Shown piece by piece: positions 52,701-61,743 of a stretch of DNA of 64,000 nt. Made by a program: the position numbers and the translations under genes. A model generated the notes under the pieces. It was not told where the DNA came from and searched no databases. It saw only the letters and a program-made list of their open reading frames with translations. The stretch covers positions 806,001 through 870,000 of the forward strand of contig CANNDF010000001.1 in NCBI GenBank assembly GCA_947503305.1, given 5' to 3'. Origin of the DNA: an uncultured Dokdonia sp. Lineage in GTDB: Bacteria > Bacteroidota > Bacteroidia > Flavobacteriales > Flavobacteriaceae. How positions within the stretch are numbered: the first letter of the stretch is position 1; every line of letters begins with the position of its first letter.

Positions 52701-53346
52701 AGATATCCTCATTGCAAAATGCACAAGTTTTAATGAGCATTTTAATCCAGTTCCGGGGCATGTAAAGGTAGTTGTACTCAGTAAAAGATGGACAACTATA
52801 GATCCATATTATTACAGTAAGATGGCACTTAAAAGGATGAAAGATTTTTTAAATTCAATTTCGTCATCGTTTATTGATATTGAAGTTATAAATCCTAGGA
52901 TAGAACGATTACTGGTAAATTGTAAAGTACTATTTGATAGGATAGATGCTGGACGTAACTACCGTCAAAAACTAAGTGAAGATATAACGCGTTTTTTATC
53001 TCCTATTGATAATATGGGGCCCAATTATGGAGGGATAGGAGGTTCTATTATGCCTTCTACTATATCTAATTATATAGAGAATATCCCTTATGTAAAACGA
53101 TTGGAAAAATTTAATGTTGAGCATATTGTCAGTAATAAGGAAGAAGCCACTTTTTTTGAACTAGATGTCCATCAAAAGGAGAAAAAAATCACAGCAGAGA
53201 CCCCATGGTCAATTCTTGCTCCAGTGGGACAGCACCGTATCATTACTCGTGCAGATATCGATGAAATAGAGGAGGTAAAAAAATTAGAAGTAGGATTAGG
53301 ACTTTTAGGAATAGGAGTAGATTTTATTATTGGCGATGAACATTAA
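49759..53346 (+). CDS. Baseplate J/gp6-like wedge protein (Pvc11-like)
   Basis: A 1195-residue protein. The C-terminal 330 residues carry the baseplate-J part: FGGRPPEEESQYYTRISERLRHKGRAVTLWDYERLLLEKFPDILIAKC, VPGHVKVVVLSKR, and VNCKVLFDRIDAGRNYRQKLSEDITRFLSPI. The long N-terminal region is mixed helical and beta and is typical for Pvc11, although longer than phage gpJ. It is one of two large wedge proteins; with the gp25 and Pvc12-like proteins it forms the baseplate around the spike. Confidence 0.9.
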   Translation: MKREGAHKTKIEKRNGTIQTKRLDSNLLNTPFQIDGRSSWDILAYIANYLEKINYYTLENRVDGNWKKFAEKDTLIFIASIINYPTDGIDNLIKTYDKKKVEEDPFKRREVIVTLGQWWRRVNQWSANLEALNEKNLAEKINNSLVNGVTFNRDYIQIREGKIDIANLLEAAQKAKDIGDILDEILHDFQKAIAHIKETAKHYFERNVLSSNQHLPHNAMYIAFTLLYQKIQEKLNGLSKRHLDFYYKDVLHLGYQEGEPTRAIVNFDLQPMVSGAIIPKGTRLSAGKILGSATDILFKTTKNLRAYQCELVNIQTLFINSNKYIKVGTDAPIISSINYTRLLRYSEEQLPRDKWYVFGANKKTVLDSKVNEQQIGKLGCIIGSPVLFLSEGKREIDLRFNLEEKTSQTTFWKLLNEIKCHKNISLRSVVAMVFNEGFTISYTNKKGWITCESYLIEVDQIENQFTIKIVLDMTHPSLEVGVDIKEELTWPSIKLELNEYAPVYVYSFLKEVEVDTIDIDVSVQKIKNLSLYNTISKMPLGKPIELFGPEPQKGSYVMIGHSELFKKQINTLEVQLDWDTIPSDYGGFEKYYEGYSTPIDNDTFKIQFSTLSNGYWLPQKSNPAITKNLFTMEDCITPEGYNETRLQETSLLEFDTFKELGIAPDYTLQDPLLYTVNSRGGYIKMSLVGSDIGFGSEIYQKDFLNIATYNAKNKKQLPFPNKPYVPKIKGVSINYKASDTLSFVEKIVTSDTSSLYEGEFKHIKPYMVEDVIVDQLVKKHTLLPDFKQEGYLILGIKGAQGGTDLNIYFNFLRSSTTINIKDNSLTWEYLSSPDWKKFEPSAIIRDNTEGFIKSGIVQLIVPYLSDEQRGNNSSILWIRASTRDDVENYPKIKGIYLNAVEAVCMNNDPTLIGKKIKSNAIHKIDGKLPDVKRVHQAAETFGGRPPEEESQYYTRISERLRHKGRAVTLWDYERLLLEKFPDILIAKCTSFNEHFNPVPGHVKVVVLSKRWTTIDPYYYSKMALKRMKDFLNSISSSFIDIEVINPRIERLLVNCKVLFDRIDAGRNYRQKLSEDITRFLSPIDNMGPNYGGIGGSIMPSTISNYIENIPYVKRLEKFNVEHIVSNKEEATFFELDVHQKEKKITAETPWSILAPVGQHRIITRADIDEIEEVKKLEVGLGLLGIGVDFIIGDEH

Positions 53347-53406
53347 GCCATAGATTTTCAATACAAAAATTGTATTGATTTTATAGAGAGGAGTTTGCGA
53401 TAGTTT

Positions 53407-53420
53407 GCTTTCGCGAAAGC
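53407..53420. repeat. Palindrome GCTTTCGCGAAAGC, copy 4
   Basis: An exact copy in the 152-bp gap between the gpJ-like gene and the fibre-like gene, the largest gap within the particle genes. Confidence 0.8.
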
Positions 53421-53498
53421 AAAAAAACACAAGCTATTATCTACAATATGTAGATCAAAACAAATGTATTATATGTTTAAGAATAAACGTAACGACAC

Positions 53499-54290
53499 AT
53501 GAGTAAGAAAAAAACCAAACCTGACAATAGAGAGACATTAAAGAGCTACTTTAAAAATGGGAAGCGTCCTACTCAAGAGAATTTTGAAAGACTCATAGAT
53601 TCTGTAATTAATAAAGCCGATGATGGGATTTCAAAAAATCTTGACGATGGATTGATTCTTGCTCCTGAAGGTGAAAGCTCTAATAGAACATTGAGTTTTG
53701 TAGAAAAAATTGGTCAAGACCACCCTAACTGGAGTATTGATTTGGTAGATGGCGCAGATGGCACTTCTTCAGGTTTAGGTTTTCTCCAACCTCATGAAAA
53801 GGATACGCATAAAGCAAAATTATTTTTTAATAATAACGGACGCGTAGGGATACATACAAATGATCCCAAAACAGACCTGGAAGTACAAGGAACAATCGGA
53901 ATTCAAAGTCGTATAGGAACCTACAAAATGGGGACAATTGAGGCAAATGGAAGGTGGCAACCTATCCTTAAAAATCTAGATGGGTGTAATGCCTTTGAGG
54001 TGATTGCTCAAGTAGGAATAGCAAATACTGGAAAACATGCGTTATTACATGCTACAGCCGTAAGTACATTTGGACAATTTAAAAATAGAATACGTCGTAC
54101 ACAATCTTCTTATGGATGGTGGTGGTGGAATAGGCTTGCGATACGATGGAAAGGAGATCAAAAAAACTTTCGATTAGAACTTAAAACAAGATCTGATTAT
54201 GGTGCAAATGCAAAGATAAAATTTCATATCACTAGACTTTGGAGTCCGGATATGATGGACTTTTATGAAGAAGAGGATAAAACCAAATAA
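53499..54290 (+). CDS. Fibre- or spike-like eCIS accessory protein
   Basis: A 263-residue protein without signal peptide. A basic N-terminal helix (ETLKSYFKNGKRPTQENFERLIDSVINK) resembles the attachment part of bacteroidetal fibre proteins. The middle has the fibre-stem motif NGRVGIHTNDPKTDLEVQGTIGIQS. The C-terminal 130 residues (WQPILKNLDGCNAFEVIAQVG... GWWWWNRLAIRWKG) form a beta-rich head with a run of four Trp. Its place between the wedge genes fits a receptor-binding fibre, like Pvc13 in role, but there is no sequence family I can name. Confidence 0.65.
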   Translation: MSKKKTKPDNRETLKSYFKNGKRPTQENFERLIDSVINKADDGISKNLDDGLILAPEGESSNRTLSFVEKIGQDHPNWSIDLVDGADGTSSGLGFLQPHEKDTHKAKLFFNNNGRVGIHTNDPKTDLEVQGTIGIQSRIGTYKMGTIEANGRWQPILKNLDGCNAFEVIAQVGIANTGKHALLHATAVSTFGQFKNRIRRTQSSYGWWWWNRLAIRWKGDQKNFRLELKTRSDYGANAKIKFHITRLWSPDMMDFYEEEDKTK

Positions 54291-54295
54291 TAACC

Positions 54296-57103
54296 ATGTC
54301 TGAAACGCTTAAAAAAGGATACATAGAAAAAAAAGAAAAAGGATCTGGGGAATATCAGGAACTTTATTTAGAAGGGATAGAATTCCTTCAAAACCTTTCT
54401 GGAGGAAATTGGACAGATTATAATGAGCATGATCCAGGCGTTACGATTCTTGAAAATTTGGTGTATACACTTACCAATTTATCACATAAAATTGAGATGC
54501 CTATTCGTGATATCTTAACAGAATCTAAAGGCGAAGCACTTACATCTGGAGATAATGGATTTTTTATCCCCTCAGAAATACTAACTACAAACCCTGTTAT
54601 TAAAGAAGATTATAGAAAGTTACTGATAGATGGAATTAAAAATGTCAAGAATGTTTGGGTAAAAACACATAACGAACTTCAATCAGAAAGGATTAATGAT
54701 AATAGAAAACACAACATTAAAGGGCTGTATCATATATATGTAGAACTTTATGATTATAACACAGATGGAGAAAAAAGGAATGAAGAAGAAAAAAGAGTAA
54801 AAAAAGAAGTAATAGAAATCTATAATAAACATCGCAATCTATGTGAAGATTTATATGAAGTGACCATTCTTACTCCCTTTTTTCTAGATATAACCTTATC
54901 CTTAACTATAGATGTAGAAGCAGATGGAGAAGAGGTATTTGCAAAGATATATTATGCCATAAATAATTATTTGGCACATGAAGCAAAGTATGAATCTCTC
55001 TGGGAATTAAAAGAGCAAAAACTAGATTTTAATGATATTTATATAGGTCCAGCTTTAGCAAATGGATTTATAAAAGATAAAGAATTACACCCTCAAAAAA
55101 ATAATATATTCTTATCAGAGCTCACAAAAATTATATCAGTCGTTTCGGGTGTGGTAAGCATTGATTTTTTTGAAATAAAAGAGGACTCAATCTATAAACC
55201 TCCTTTTGTTGACGAAATAAAAATTCCAGATTATAACTTACCTAGGCTTCGTATCCCTGTCACAAATGATAAACTACTGTTTAGTACGGCAGATGTAGAA
55301 TTGAGACCTAATATTAGGGAGATCAAAAGGAGATATACAAGTATTGAGGCAGCGCATTATGGGAGTTTTAAAGTCACCTCAGAATCAATGAATATAGAAG
55401 ACGTCCCTCAAGGAGAATCTCTTGATCTGGCATCTTATTATTCCATTAGAGAGCAGTTTCCTGCAATTTACGGAATTGGAAAATATGGACTTCCAAGAGC
55501 CAGCTCAAAAGAGCGGAAAGCACAAGCAAAACAACTGAAAGCTTATTTACTTCCTTTTGATCAATTAATGACCAATTTCTTATCACAACTTACCCATCTT
55601 TTTACATTATATGATACTCAGGAATCTGGTTTCCAAACCTATTTTTATCAGCAATTACAGGATATGCCTGACTTAGTAGACTTGCTTAAAAGGAGCGGTG
55701 CAAATAAAAAGAAAAAGATAGATCAATGGGAAGAAACATTAAGAGAACTCAATACACAATCTGATATTCTAGCTATCCAAAGATTGAATCAAGTTGCAGA
55801 TAGTCTTCTGGCAAGATATGCAGAACAATTTCCTACCTATGTATTACAAAAAATTAATACAAGTTGTTTTGGTAAGAATTATACAGATGAAGAATTTGAT
55901 AAAAAATTATTGTCTTGGAAACGAAAGCTAATTGCAGACTATGGGTATCTGAGCTATAACAGAGCTAGATCTTTTGATTATACCAAAGACGATGAAAGTC
56001 AATCCGTAGTCTCGACTCAAACCCCTGTAATTGTTAATAAGATCTCAATTTTATTAGGGATTCAATATCCAGAAATCAGACATATATCACGATTGATAAA
56101 TGATAGTCATCTAGGATTCCAGATGTATGAAACAAGAGCGCTGGGCCATAAAGATAAGACAGAGATTAAAACGATTAAAGACATTATTCATGCGTTAAAA
56201 AATCAAATGGATCGTCTTAAAACAAATCAATCTCATTTTATGGACTTTCTTACCAAAGGAATTTTTAATGAGAATTATAAAATAACACCTCATAAGAATA
56301 TAAAAGAATCCTTTGAACTTCTATTAAAAACAAAAACAAAAACCATTAAAATATACAATACAAAGTCTTTGAAAAAAGCCGAAGAAGCAAAAGAACACGC
56401 AATTTCAATTTTTAGAAAACTAGATGCAAAAAGTGAAGGAATCCATCTAGTAGAACATCTGTTGTTAGCTCCTCCAGTAACGGGGGATTATTTTGGATTT
56501 TCGTTTATGTTATGTATAAAAAATAAAAAAATAGTATCCTTCAAACAAGAAAAATTACTATCTAATACTAACCGTAATCGCTTTGTAGCATCCATAAAAG
56601 AGAAGTATGAGAATAAAGAAGCATTTACATATAGATATAAGAACGCTCAAGGAAAGTATTGGATTGAAGTTCTTAACAGTAAAAAAAGAATAGTTGCTAG
56701 ATCTGAAAAGAATTTTGAGTATTTACATGAAGTAAAAGAGTTGGTAGAAAAACTCACATTACGTTCTGATGATTTGGTTATAGGTACGATCAATTACTAT
56801 TCATATTATGGAACAAAAAGAGTAAATGAATCATTCTTTTCATTTAAGATGAGTTTTGTTCTACCATCATGGCCCATACGTTTCCAGAAAGAAAGTTTTA
56901 GAAAACAATTTAATAATATAGTATATGAGCATTCTCCTATACATATCAGGCATAATACCCACTGGTTAAATCTTGAAGAAATAAAAGCTTTTGAAACGGC
57001 ATATTATAAATGGCGTAAAGCACTTTCTGAAAATGATAAAAAGGCAAAAATGCCACTTGCCTATGAACTTATTAAAAAGATTAATAGCTATCAAAACAAG
57101 TGA
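54296..57103 (+). CDS. eCIS second wedge protein (Pvc12-like)
   Basis: A 935-residue protein. The N-terminal part contains NLSGGNWTDYNEHDPGVTILENLVYTLTNLSHKIEMPIRDIL, a common start of Pvc12-type wedge proteins. A second conserved stretch is YSIREQFPAIYGIGKYGLPRASSKERKAQAKQLKAYLLPFDQLM, and the C-terminus has EGIHLVEHLLLAPP and VYEHSPIHIRHNTHWLNLEEIKAFE. It dimerises with the gpJ-like protein in known baseplates. The stop overlaps the GTG start of the tape-measure gene. Confidence 0.9.
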   Translation: MSETLKKGYIEKKEKGSGEYQELYLEGIEFLQNLSGGNWTDYNEHDPGVTILENLVYTLTNLSHKIEMPIRDILTESKGEALTSGDNGFFIPSEILTTNPVIKEDYRKLLIDGIKNVKNVWVKTHNELQSERINDNRKHNIKGLYHIYVELYDYNTDGEKRNEEEKRVKKEVIEIYNKHRNLCEDLYEVTILTPFFLDITLSLTIDVEADGEEVFAKIYYAINNYLAHEAKYESLWELKEQKLDFNDIYIGPALANGFIKDKELHPQKNNIFLSELTKIISVVSGVVSIDFFEIKEDSIYKPPFVDEIKIPDYNLPRLRIPVTNDKLLFSTADVELRPNIREIKRRYTSIEAAHYGSFKVTSESMNIEDVPQGESLDLASYYSIREQFPAIYGIGKYGLPRASSKERKAQAKQLKAYLLPFDQLMTNFLSQLTHLFTLYDTQESGFQTYFYQQLQDMPDLVDLLKRSGANKKKKIDQWEETLRELNTQSDILAIQRLNQVADSLLARYAEQFPTYVLQKINTSCFGKNYTDEEFDKKLLSWKRKLIADYGYLSYNRARSFDYTKDDESQSVVSTQTPVIVNKISILLGIQYPEIRHISRLINDSHLGFQMYETRALGHKDKTEIKTIKDIIHALKNQMDRLKTNQSHFMDFLTKGIFNENYKITPHKNIKESFELLLKTKTKTIKIYNTKSLKKAEEAKEHAISIFRKLDAKSEGIHLVEHLLLAPPVTGDYFGFSFMLCIKNKKIVSFKQEKLLSNTNRNRFVASIKEKYENKEAFTYRYKNAQGKYWIEVLNSKKRIVARSEKNFEYLHEVKELVEKLTLRSDDLVIGTINYYSYYGTKRVNESFFSFKMSFVLPSWPIRFQKESFRKQFNNIVYEHSPIHIRHNTHWLNLEEIKAFETAYYKWRKALSENDKKAKMPLAYELIKKINSYQNK

Positions 57104-60100
57104 TACGTACAGGGCATATCATAAAAGAACAAGAGTATGAAATTGATATAGAAAATCAAGAAGAAGCTTATGAACTACAATCACGTATAAGTATACTACA
57201 AAAATCAGAAATACAAGATGTATTAGATCGTGTATTAAACCGTTTTGATAACAGCAATTTCACCTATCAATTTGATCTAATTGAACTCAATTTAGGAGCC
57301 ATTTCAAAATCTAATTATGAGAATGAACTGGTATATCGTATTGAAGAAGAGTTAATAAAGTATTTGAGTTATACAATTCAAGAGAACGGGAATTTAAGAG
57401 AAGGAAAAAGTAGTACTCATATAAATCAAAAATTAGAAGCATTAGAACATTTTTTAGAAAAAGGATATTTTGCATGGAATACTTCCTATCATTTTTCTCC
57501 TTCAAAGTTATTTAATGAATTAGTGCAGACTCAATCTATAGCAATAACTAAATTATTACGAAGATTAGGAAAAAAGGAGAGAATCCGTAAAAGGATGATA
57601 TCTCAATACAGTGATAAAATGCTAGAGACTATTGTTATGCTAGTTGCTCAAAAAGAAAGCGATTATATCATAGCATATAAAAATAATGTCATTGAGCAAC
57701 AAGAAAAGAAACCTTTGGTAAAGACAAATCACTATGAATTTAAGACAGCAATTTGGGAAATTGTGCTGGCCTATCTTTTTTCAGAAAAAGGGTTTTATGA
57801 TAAAAAAAACTTCTTAAGATTTTTAATAAAAAAAGTAGCTCAAAAATATACAATAGCATACCATAAACTATTAATAATACTATCTAAAGCCATTCAAAAA
57901 GATAAAAGATATAGAAATAAAACCATTGAATTTAAAAATATTTTAATTGAATTAACCACAGAAGAAGTTACTCAAGAAAGCTCTCAAAAACAGATACAAA
58001 CAAAAGAAAATCTAACACTATACCTAAAACAATTTGCTCATTATGTAAACCATGGAACAGTAGGGGATTCTCCATTATTTACATCAAAGCAAACAGTAAA
58101 TAATTATCTTTTGAAGATGCTTAAAACTAGAGATGCACGTATCTTATTTTATATAGATAAGTGGTTACAAGTTCACTCGACAAAGCAACGTATTCTAGCC
58201 ATTGCTTCAAAAGAAGTTTTACTTGAGATTCTAAAAATAAGTACCCTAACTGCTATAAAAGTAAGTAAGGCGTTTATAAGTGATTTAACAGAGAGCTCTA
58301 CATTCCTCTCTAGTTCTTCAAGAACAATATTTGATACAATAAAAAACAAGCAAACGAGCGTAATCTTTAAACAGGTTTTCTTGCCTGTTATATCAGAAAA
58401 AAAACTCCTCTATGACCTACTATATGAAGTTAGGATACAAGCGAGTCATAGCCAGGAAAACTTTATACAATTTCTATTAGAAACAAAACCACAGCTCTCT
58501 AAAGAACATAAAAAAGTGGTCTCCCAGTTTTTAAATTCATTTGAACAGGAGCTAGAATATACAGTAATTAAAACGATTACTTCAGAAATTCAAAAATATA
58601 CGATGTTCAATGATCTATCGTCTTGGAGATGGTGGTTAGAACGTAAATGGCCAGTGTGGATTCAAAAAGTTGGGGTGTCTCAAGAAGAAATGCGCTCATA
58701 TATTATAAGAACTTTAAAAGAACAAAATGCCTCACAAGTACTTATAAATCACATTAAAACGACATTTAAAAACGAGCTAGCATTAACAAAGGATAATTCA
58801 GATAAAAAGGATAGTTCACGGGCTGTGCTGGATGAAGTTGTTCCTTATGTCTTAACAAATGGGAAGCTCCCCTGGTGGGTAAAAACACACTATTCTTGGG
58901 ATAGATTTAATGTAGACTTTACTGCTATCTGGACTTCGGATCAAACTAAAAAAAGACTTCTTACCATAATAATAGAAAATGCACATCGTATATCATATAC
59001 AAAAATACTGGATGATCATAATTTAAAAGATATATGGGAAGCTATAGACACCGCTACAACAAAAAACAATGCACATGTACTTCAAGAAATACTCCAGTTT
59101 GTAAAAGGAAATCTATTTGCTCTTGGAAGTATATCATTGAGTCATTATCATGATTTTAAAGCAGGAGCCTTTCAATCATTACTAGATGCAACAAAACATA
59201 AAAACCCAAATAAAGTCGTTCATTTTATAAAAAAATGGGGAGAAAGCGTAAAGATATACAGACATCCAAGTCTATTTGAAATCTATGTTTCAATCTTAAA
59301 AAAATATTTTTCGATAACAGATATCTATATAAAATTCAATCCGTCTCTCATAGTCAAAAATGAGGATCTTCTTCAAGACCCTAAGATACTAGAGGGTCAT
59401 AATTTAATACAGGTATGGCAAGCCTTAGATACTACGACATCAAAAAACAATGCATCTTTACTTCAAGAAATGTATCAGTTTGTAAAAGAAAAATTACGTG
59501 CAACAGGACATATTTCATCGAGCCATTATGACAATTTTAAAGCAGGAGCTTATCAATCTTTGCTAGATGTTACGATCGATAAAAACCCAAAAAGGGTAAT
59601 TCACTTTATAAAAAAATGGGGAGATGATGTAAAGATACATAGGGATACAGATCTTTTTAAAATCTATAAATCCATTTTAGAAAAATATACAACAAAAACG
59701 GATTTTGATATAAAATCTGATCCATGGGTTTCTGCAATCTTAAAAGATGTATCTACGACTACTGAAGCAATATCATTACAAGGGTTTATAGCTTCCGTAC
59801 AATCATCTATAAACATTAAAAATTCGAATGCATCAATAGAAGAACAACTAGAAAAACTACGTGTAGAATACCCTCAAGGATATGATAACCTATTTGCAAA
59901 GAGTAGCTTTAGAAAAACCTTGATCTCAGAAGTAAAAGAGAATAGCCTAAAAAAAATAATCCTATCAAGTATCAATACAAAGCAACAAGCATATTATAAA
60001 CAAGCGCAGTTGCATATGGAGCGATACCAATCGTACATTTCCCATCAGGAGTATAATCAGAGTATCACTAAATTTAATACCCTTCTACTCTTAAAACTAA

Positions 60101-61743
60101 GTACAAAAGACATACAGATATGGACTCAGAAAGATTGGAGCCGTGTTATTTTTCATATACTCAATCAAGTAATAGGGATCAAAAAGCATCGAAGTGTCAT
60201 TTTTGATATTCAAGAAAAACTACAAGTAGAAAAAACCTTATATAGCAAAGAAAATCAACCGTTAATCATACAATTACAAAAACTGGCAGTTAAAAATTTT
60301 GAGAACACAGCTATACAGAACAAGAAGATTATAAAAGAGGTTCTATCACAAAAAATAAACATCTTAGAAGATGTAAAAGAAAACCCCAAAGAATACCTGT
60401 TGCGTTCATATCCCTACTACAAGAAAGCAATAGAATATTTACAAAAAAACAGAAACGCCTTTTCTGTAAAAGATGTTACAAACATAGAAAAGATGTTTTT
60501 AAAGCTGCTAAGCGCTATAGATTTGATAACGCTCAATTCTTGGAAGATAAAAGAATGGAATACACTCTTGTTTTATAGTATAACCCAAACAATAGGAAAG
60601 AAAAAAAGAGATCACGTATTCACAAAAATAAAGGAACAAAGAAGTTCACAAAATAACATACAGGAATTTACAATACCATTAGAAAATTTATCCAAAGAAA
60701 GTTCGGATGATACGATTCAAAAAAGACTGGCAGCGATCGTATTAAAATCAGATCTATCAACTTCTAAGTCTTTAAATATAACAACAGTAAAAGAACTAGA
60801 CGAGCAAGTTTTACAAAAGATAACAACCTCTCAACATAAGCTTTATAAGCAGGCAACCGCTTTTTTAAAGACCTATGCATCATATATATCCATACGAGAA
60901 CATAAGATGCTTACAACCATATTCCTCAAATTTATCACCACAAAACTTACGTCAAATAGCTTGCGACTTTGGAAAATAGAAGATTGGCTAGCAGTAATAA
61001 TTTATTTGGGCAATCAAGTGCTTGGAAAAGAAAAACATGAAGAGGTAATAGTACGCTTTCGCGAAAGCATAAACAATAATAATCAAATGGCCATTGCAGT
61101 ACATCTTAACTTCTTTGAGCAGCTATATAAACTTGGCCAAAAAAAACCTAAAAATGTGATACGTAAAGATTCTGAAAAACCGAGTGAAGACAAAAAAGAA
61201 TATAAAAAGCTAGGCGAGGAGGCACCACATGAATTTATAGACCCTATGTTTATAACTAATGCAGGGCTCATTATCATAGCTCCCTATTTAGGAATGTTAT
61301 TTCAAAAATGCGGATTGATGGAAAATTCAGTATTTAAAGACGAACATAGTAAACATAAAGCAGTGCAATTATTGAGTTATGCAACCGCAGGAGATACACA
61401 TCAAGAAGAGCATGAATTGGTACTCCACAAAATACTATGCGGTTTGTATGTGAGTACACCACTAGAAGCACTAGAAGAAATATCGGATACAGAAAAAGAA
61501 ACCATAGAAGGACTCCTTAACGCTGTAATACAACATTGGACTGTACTGGGTAATACAACAATAGATGGACTTAGGGGATCATTTTTACAACGACAAGGGA
61601 AGCTGGAAGAAGAAGAAAACCGATACTATTTAAAAGTAGAAGATAAACCCTATGATATGCTATTAGATCAAATCCCATGGAATATTACAAAAATAAATTT
61701 AAGCTGGATGCATAAAATACTTCAGGTAGAATGGAGAGTATAA
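57100..61743 (+). CDS. eCIS tape-measure protein (Pvc14-like)
   Basis: A 1547-residue, almost wholly helical protein that starts with GTG overlapping the previous TGA. It begins IKEQEYEIDIENQEEAYELQSRISIL and has ELNLGAISKSNYENELVYRIEEELIKYL, typical of eCIS tape-measure proteins; the C-terminus (EFIDPMFITNAGLIIIAPYLGMLFQKCGL, YATAGDTHQEEHELVLHKILCGL, INLSWMHKILQVEWRV) is the conserved end of this family. Internal repeats occur: two 127-residue units (about 638-891) and three units spaced 141 residues (about 960-1320). Length of the tape measure sets tube length, so repeat number may alter particle length. Copy 5 of the palindrome is inside the gene, encoding RFRES. Confidence 0.92.
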   Translation: MIRTGHIIKEQEYEIDIENQEEAYELQSRISILQKSEIQDVLDRVLNRFDNSNFTYQFDLIELNLGAISKSNYENELVYRIEEELIKYLSYTIQENGNLREGKSSTHINQKLEALEHFLEKGYFAWNTSYHFSPSKLFNELVQTQSIAITKLLRRLGKKERIRKRMISQYSDKMLETIVMLVAQKESDYIIAYKNNVIEQQEKKPLVKTNHYEFKTAIWEIVLAYLFSEKGFYDKKNFLRFLIKKVAQKYTIAYHKLLIILSKAIQKDKRYRNKTIEFKNILIELTTEEVTQESSQKQIQTKENLTLYLKQFAHYVNHGTVGDSPLFTSKQTVNNYLLKMLKTRDARILFYIDKWLQVHSTKQRILAIASKEVLLEILKISTLTAIKVSKAFISDLTESSTFLSSSSRTIFDTIKNKQTSVIFKQVFLPVISEKKLLYDLLYEVRIQASHSQENFIQFLLETKPQLSKEHKKVVSQFLNSFEQELEYTVIKTITSEIQKYTMFNDLSSWRWWLERKWPVWIQKVGVSQEEMRSYIIRTLKEQNASQVLINHIKTTFKNELALTKDNSDKKDSSRAVLDEVVPYVLTNGKLPWWVKTHYSWDRFNVDFTAIWTSDQTKKRLLTIIIENAHRISYTKILDDHNLKDIWEAIDTATTKNNAHVLQEILQFVKGNLFALGSISLSHYHDFKAGAFQSLLDATKHKNPNKVVHFIKKWGESVKIYRHPSLFEIYVSILKKYFSITDIYIKFNPSLIVKNEDLLQDPKILEGHNLIQVWQALDTTTSKNNASLLQEMYQFVKEKLRATGHISSSHYDNFKAGAYQSLLDVTIDKNPKRVIHFIKKWGDDVKIHRDTDLFKIYKSILEKYTTKTDFDIKSDPWVSAILKDVSTTTEAISLQGFIASVQSSINIKNSNASIEEQLEKLRVEYPQGYDNLFAKSSFRKTLISEVKENSLKKIILSSINTKQQAYYKQAQLHMERYQSYISHQEYNQSITKFNTLLLLKLSTKDIQIWTQKDWSRVIFHILNQVIGIKKHRSVIFDIQEKLQVEKTLYSKENQPLIIQLQKLAVKNFENTAIQNKKIIKEVLSQKINILEDVKENPKEYLLRSYPYYKKAIEYLQKNRNAFSVKDVTNIEKMFLKLLSAIDLITLNSWKIKEWNTLLFYSITQTIGKKKRDHVFTKIKEQRSSQNNIQEFTIPLENLSKESSDDTIQKRLAAIVLKSDLSTSKSLNITTVKELDEQVLQKITTSQHKLYKQATAFLKTYASYISIREHKMLTTIFLKFITTKLTSNSLRLWKIEDWLAVIIYLGNQVLGKEKHEEVIVRFRESINNNNQMAIAVHLNFFEQLYKLGQKKPKNVIRKDSEKPSEDKKEYKKLGEEAPHEFIDPMFITNAGLIIIAPYLGMLFQKCGLMENSVFKDEHSKHKAVQLLSYATAGDTHQEEHELVLHKILCGLYVSTPLEALEEISDTEKETIEGLLNAVIQHWTVLGNTTIDGLRGSFLQRQGKLEEEENRYYLKVEDKPYDMLLDQIPWNITKINLSWMHKILQVEWRV
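59011..59773 (+). repeat. Two tandem 127-codon repeats in the tape-measure gene
   Basis: Both copies show HNL...W.A.DT.T.KNNA..LQE...FVK..L...G.IS.SHY..FKAGA.QSLLD.T..KNP..V.HFIKKWG..VKI.R...LF.IY.SIL.KY. The second begins at 59392. Similarity is high (more than half the positions match by eye), indicating fairly recent duplication of a helical unit. Confidence 0.9.
59982..61070 (+). repeat. Three diverged helical repeats in the tape-measure gene
   Basis: Three segments starting near 59982, 60405 and 60829 (spacing about 141 codons) share the pattern YYKQA...L......S...........K...LKL.....I..W...DW...I.....Q.IG..KH..VI..I.E. They are more diverged than the 127-codon pair. Confidence 0.75.
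61055..61068. repeat. Palindrome GCTTTCGCGAAAGC, copy 5
   Basis: An exact copy inside the tape-measure gene; the reading frame differs from that in the biotin carboxylase copy (RFRES versus AFAKA), so protein selection does not explain the repeat. Confidence 0.8.
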
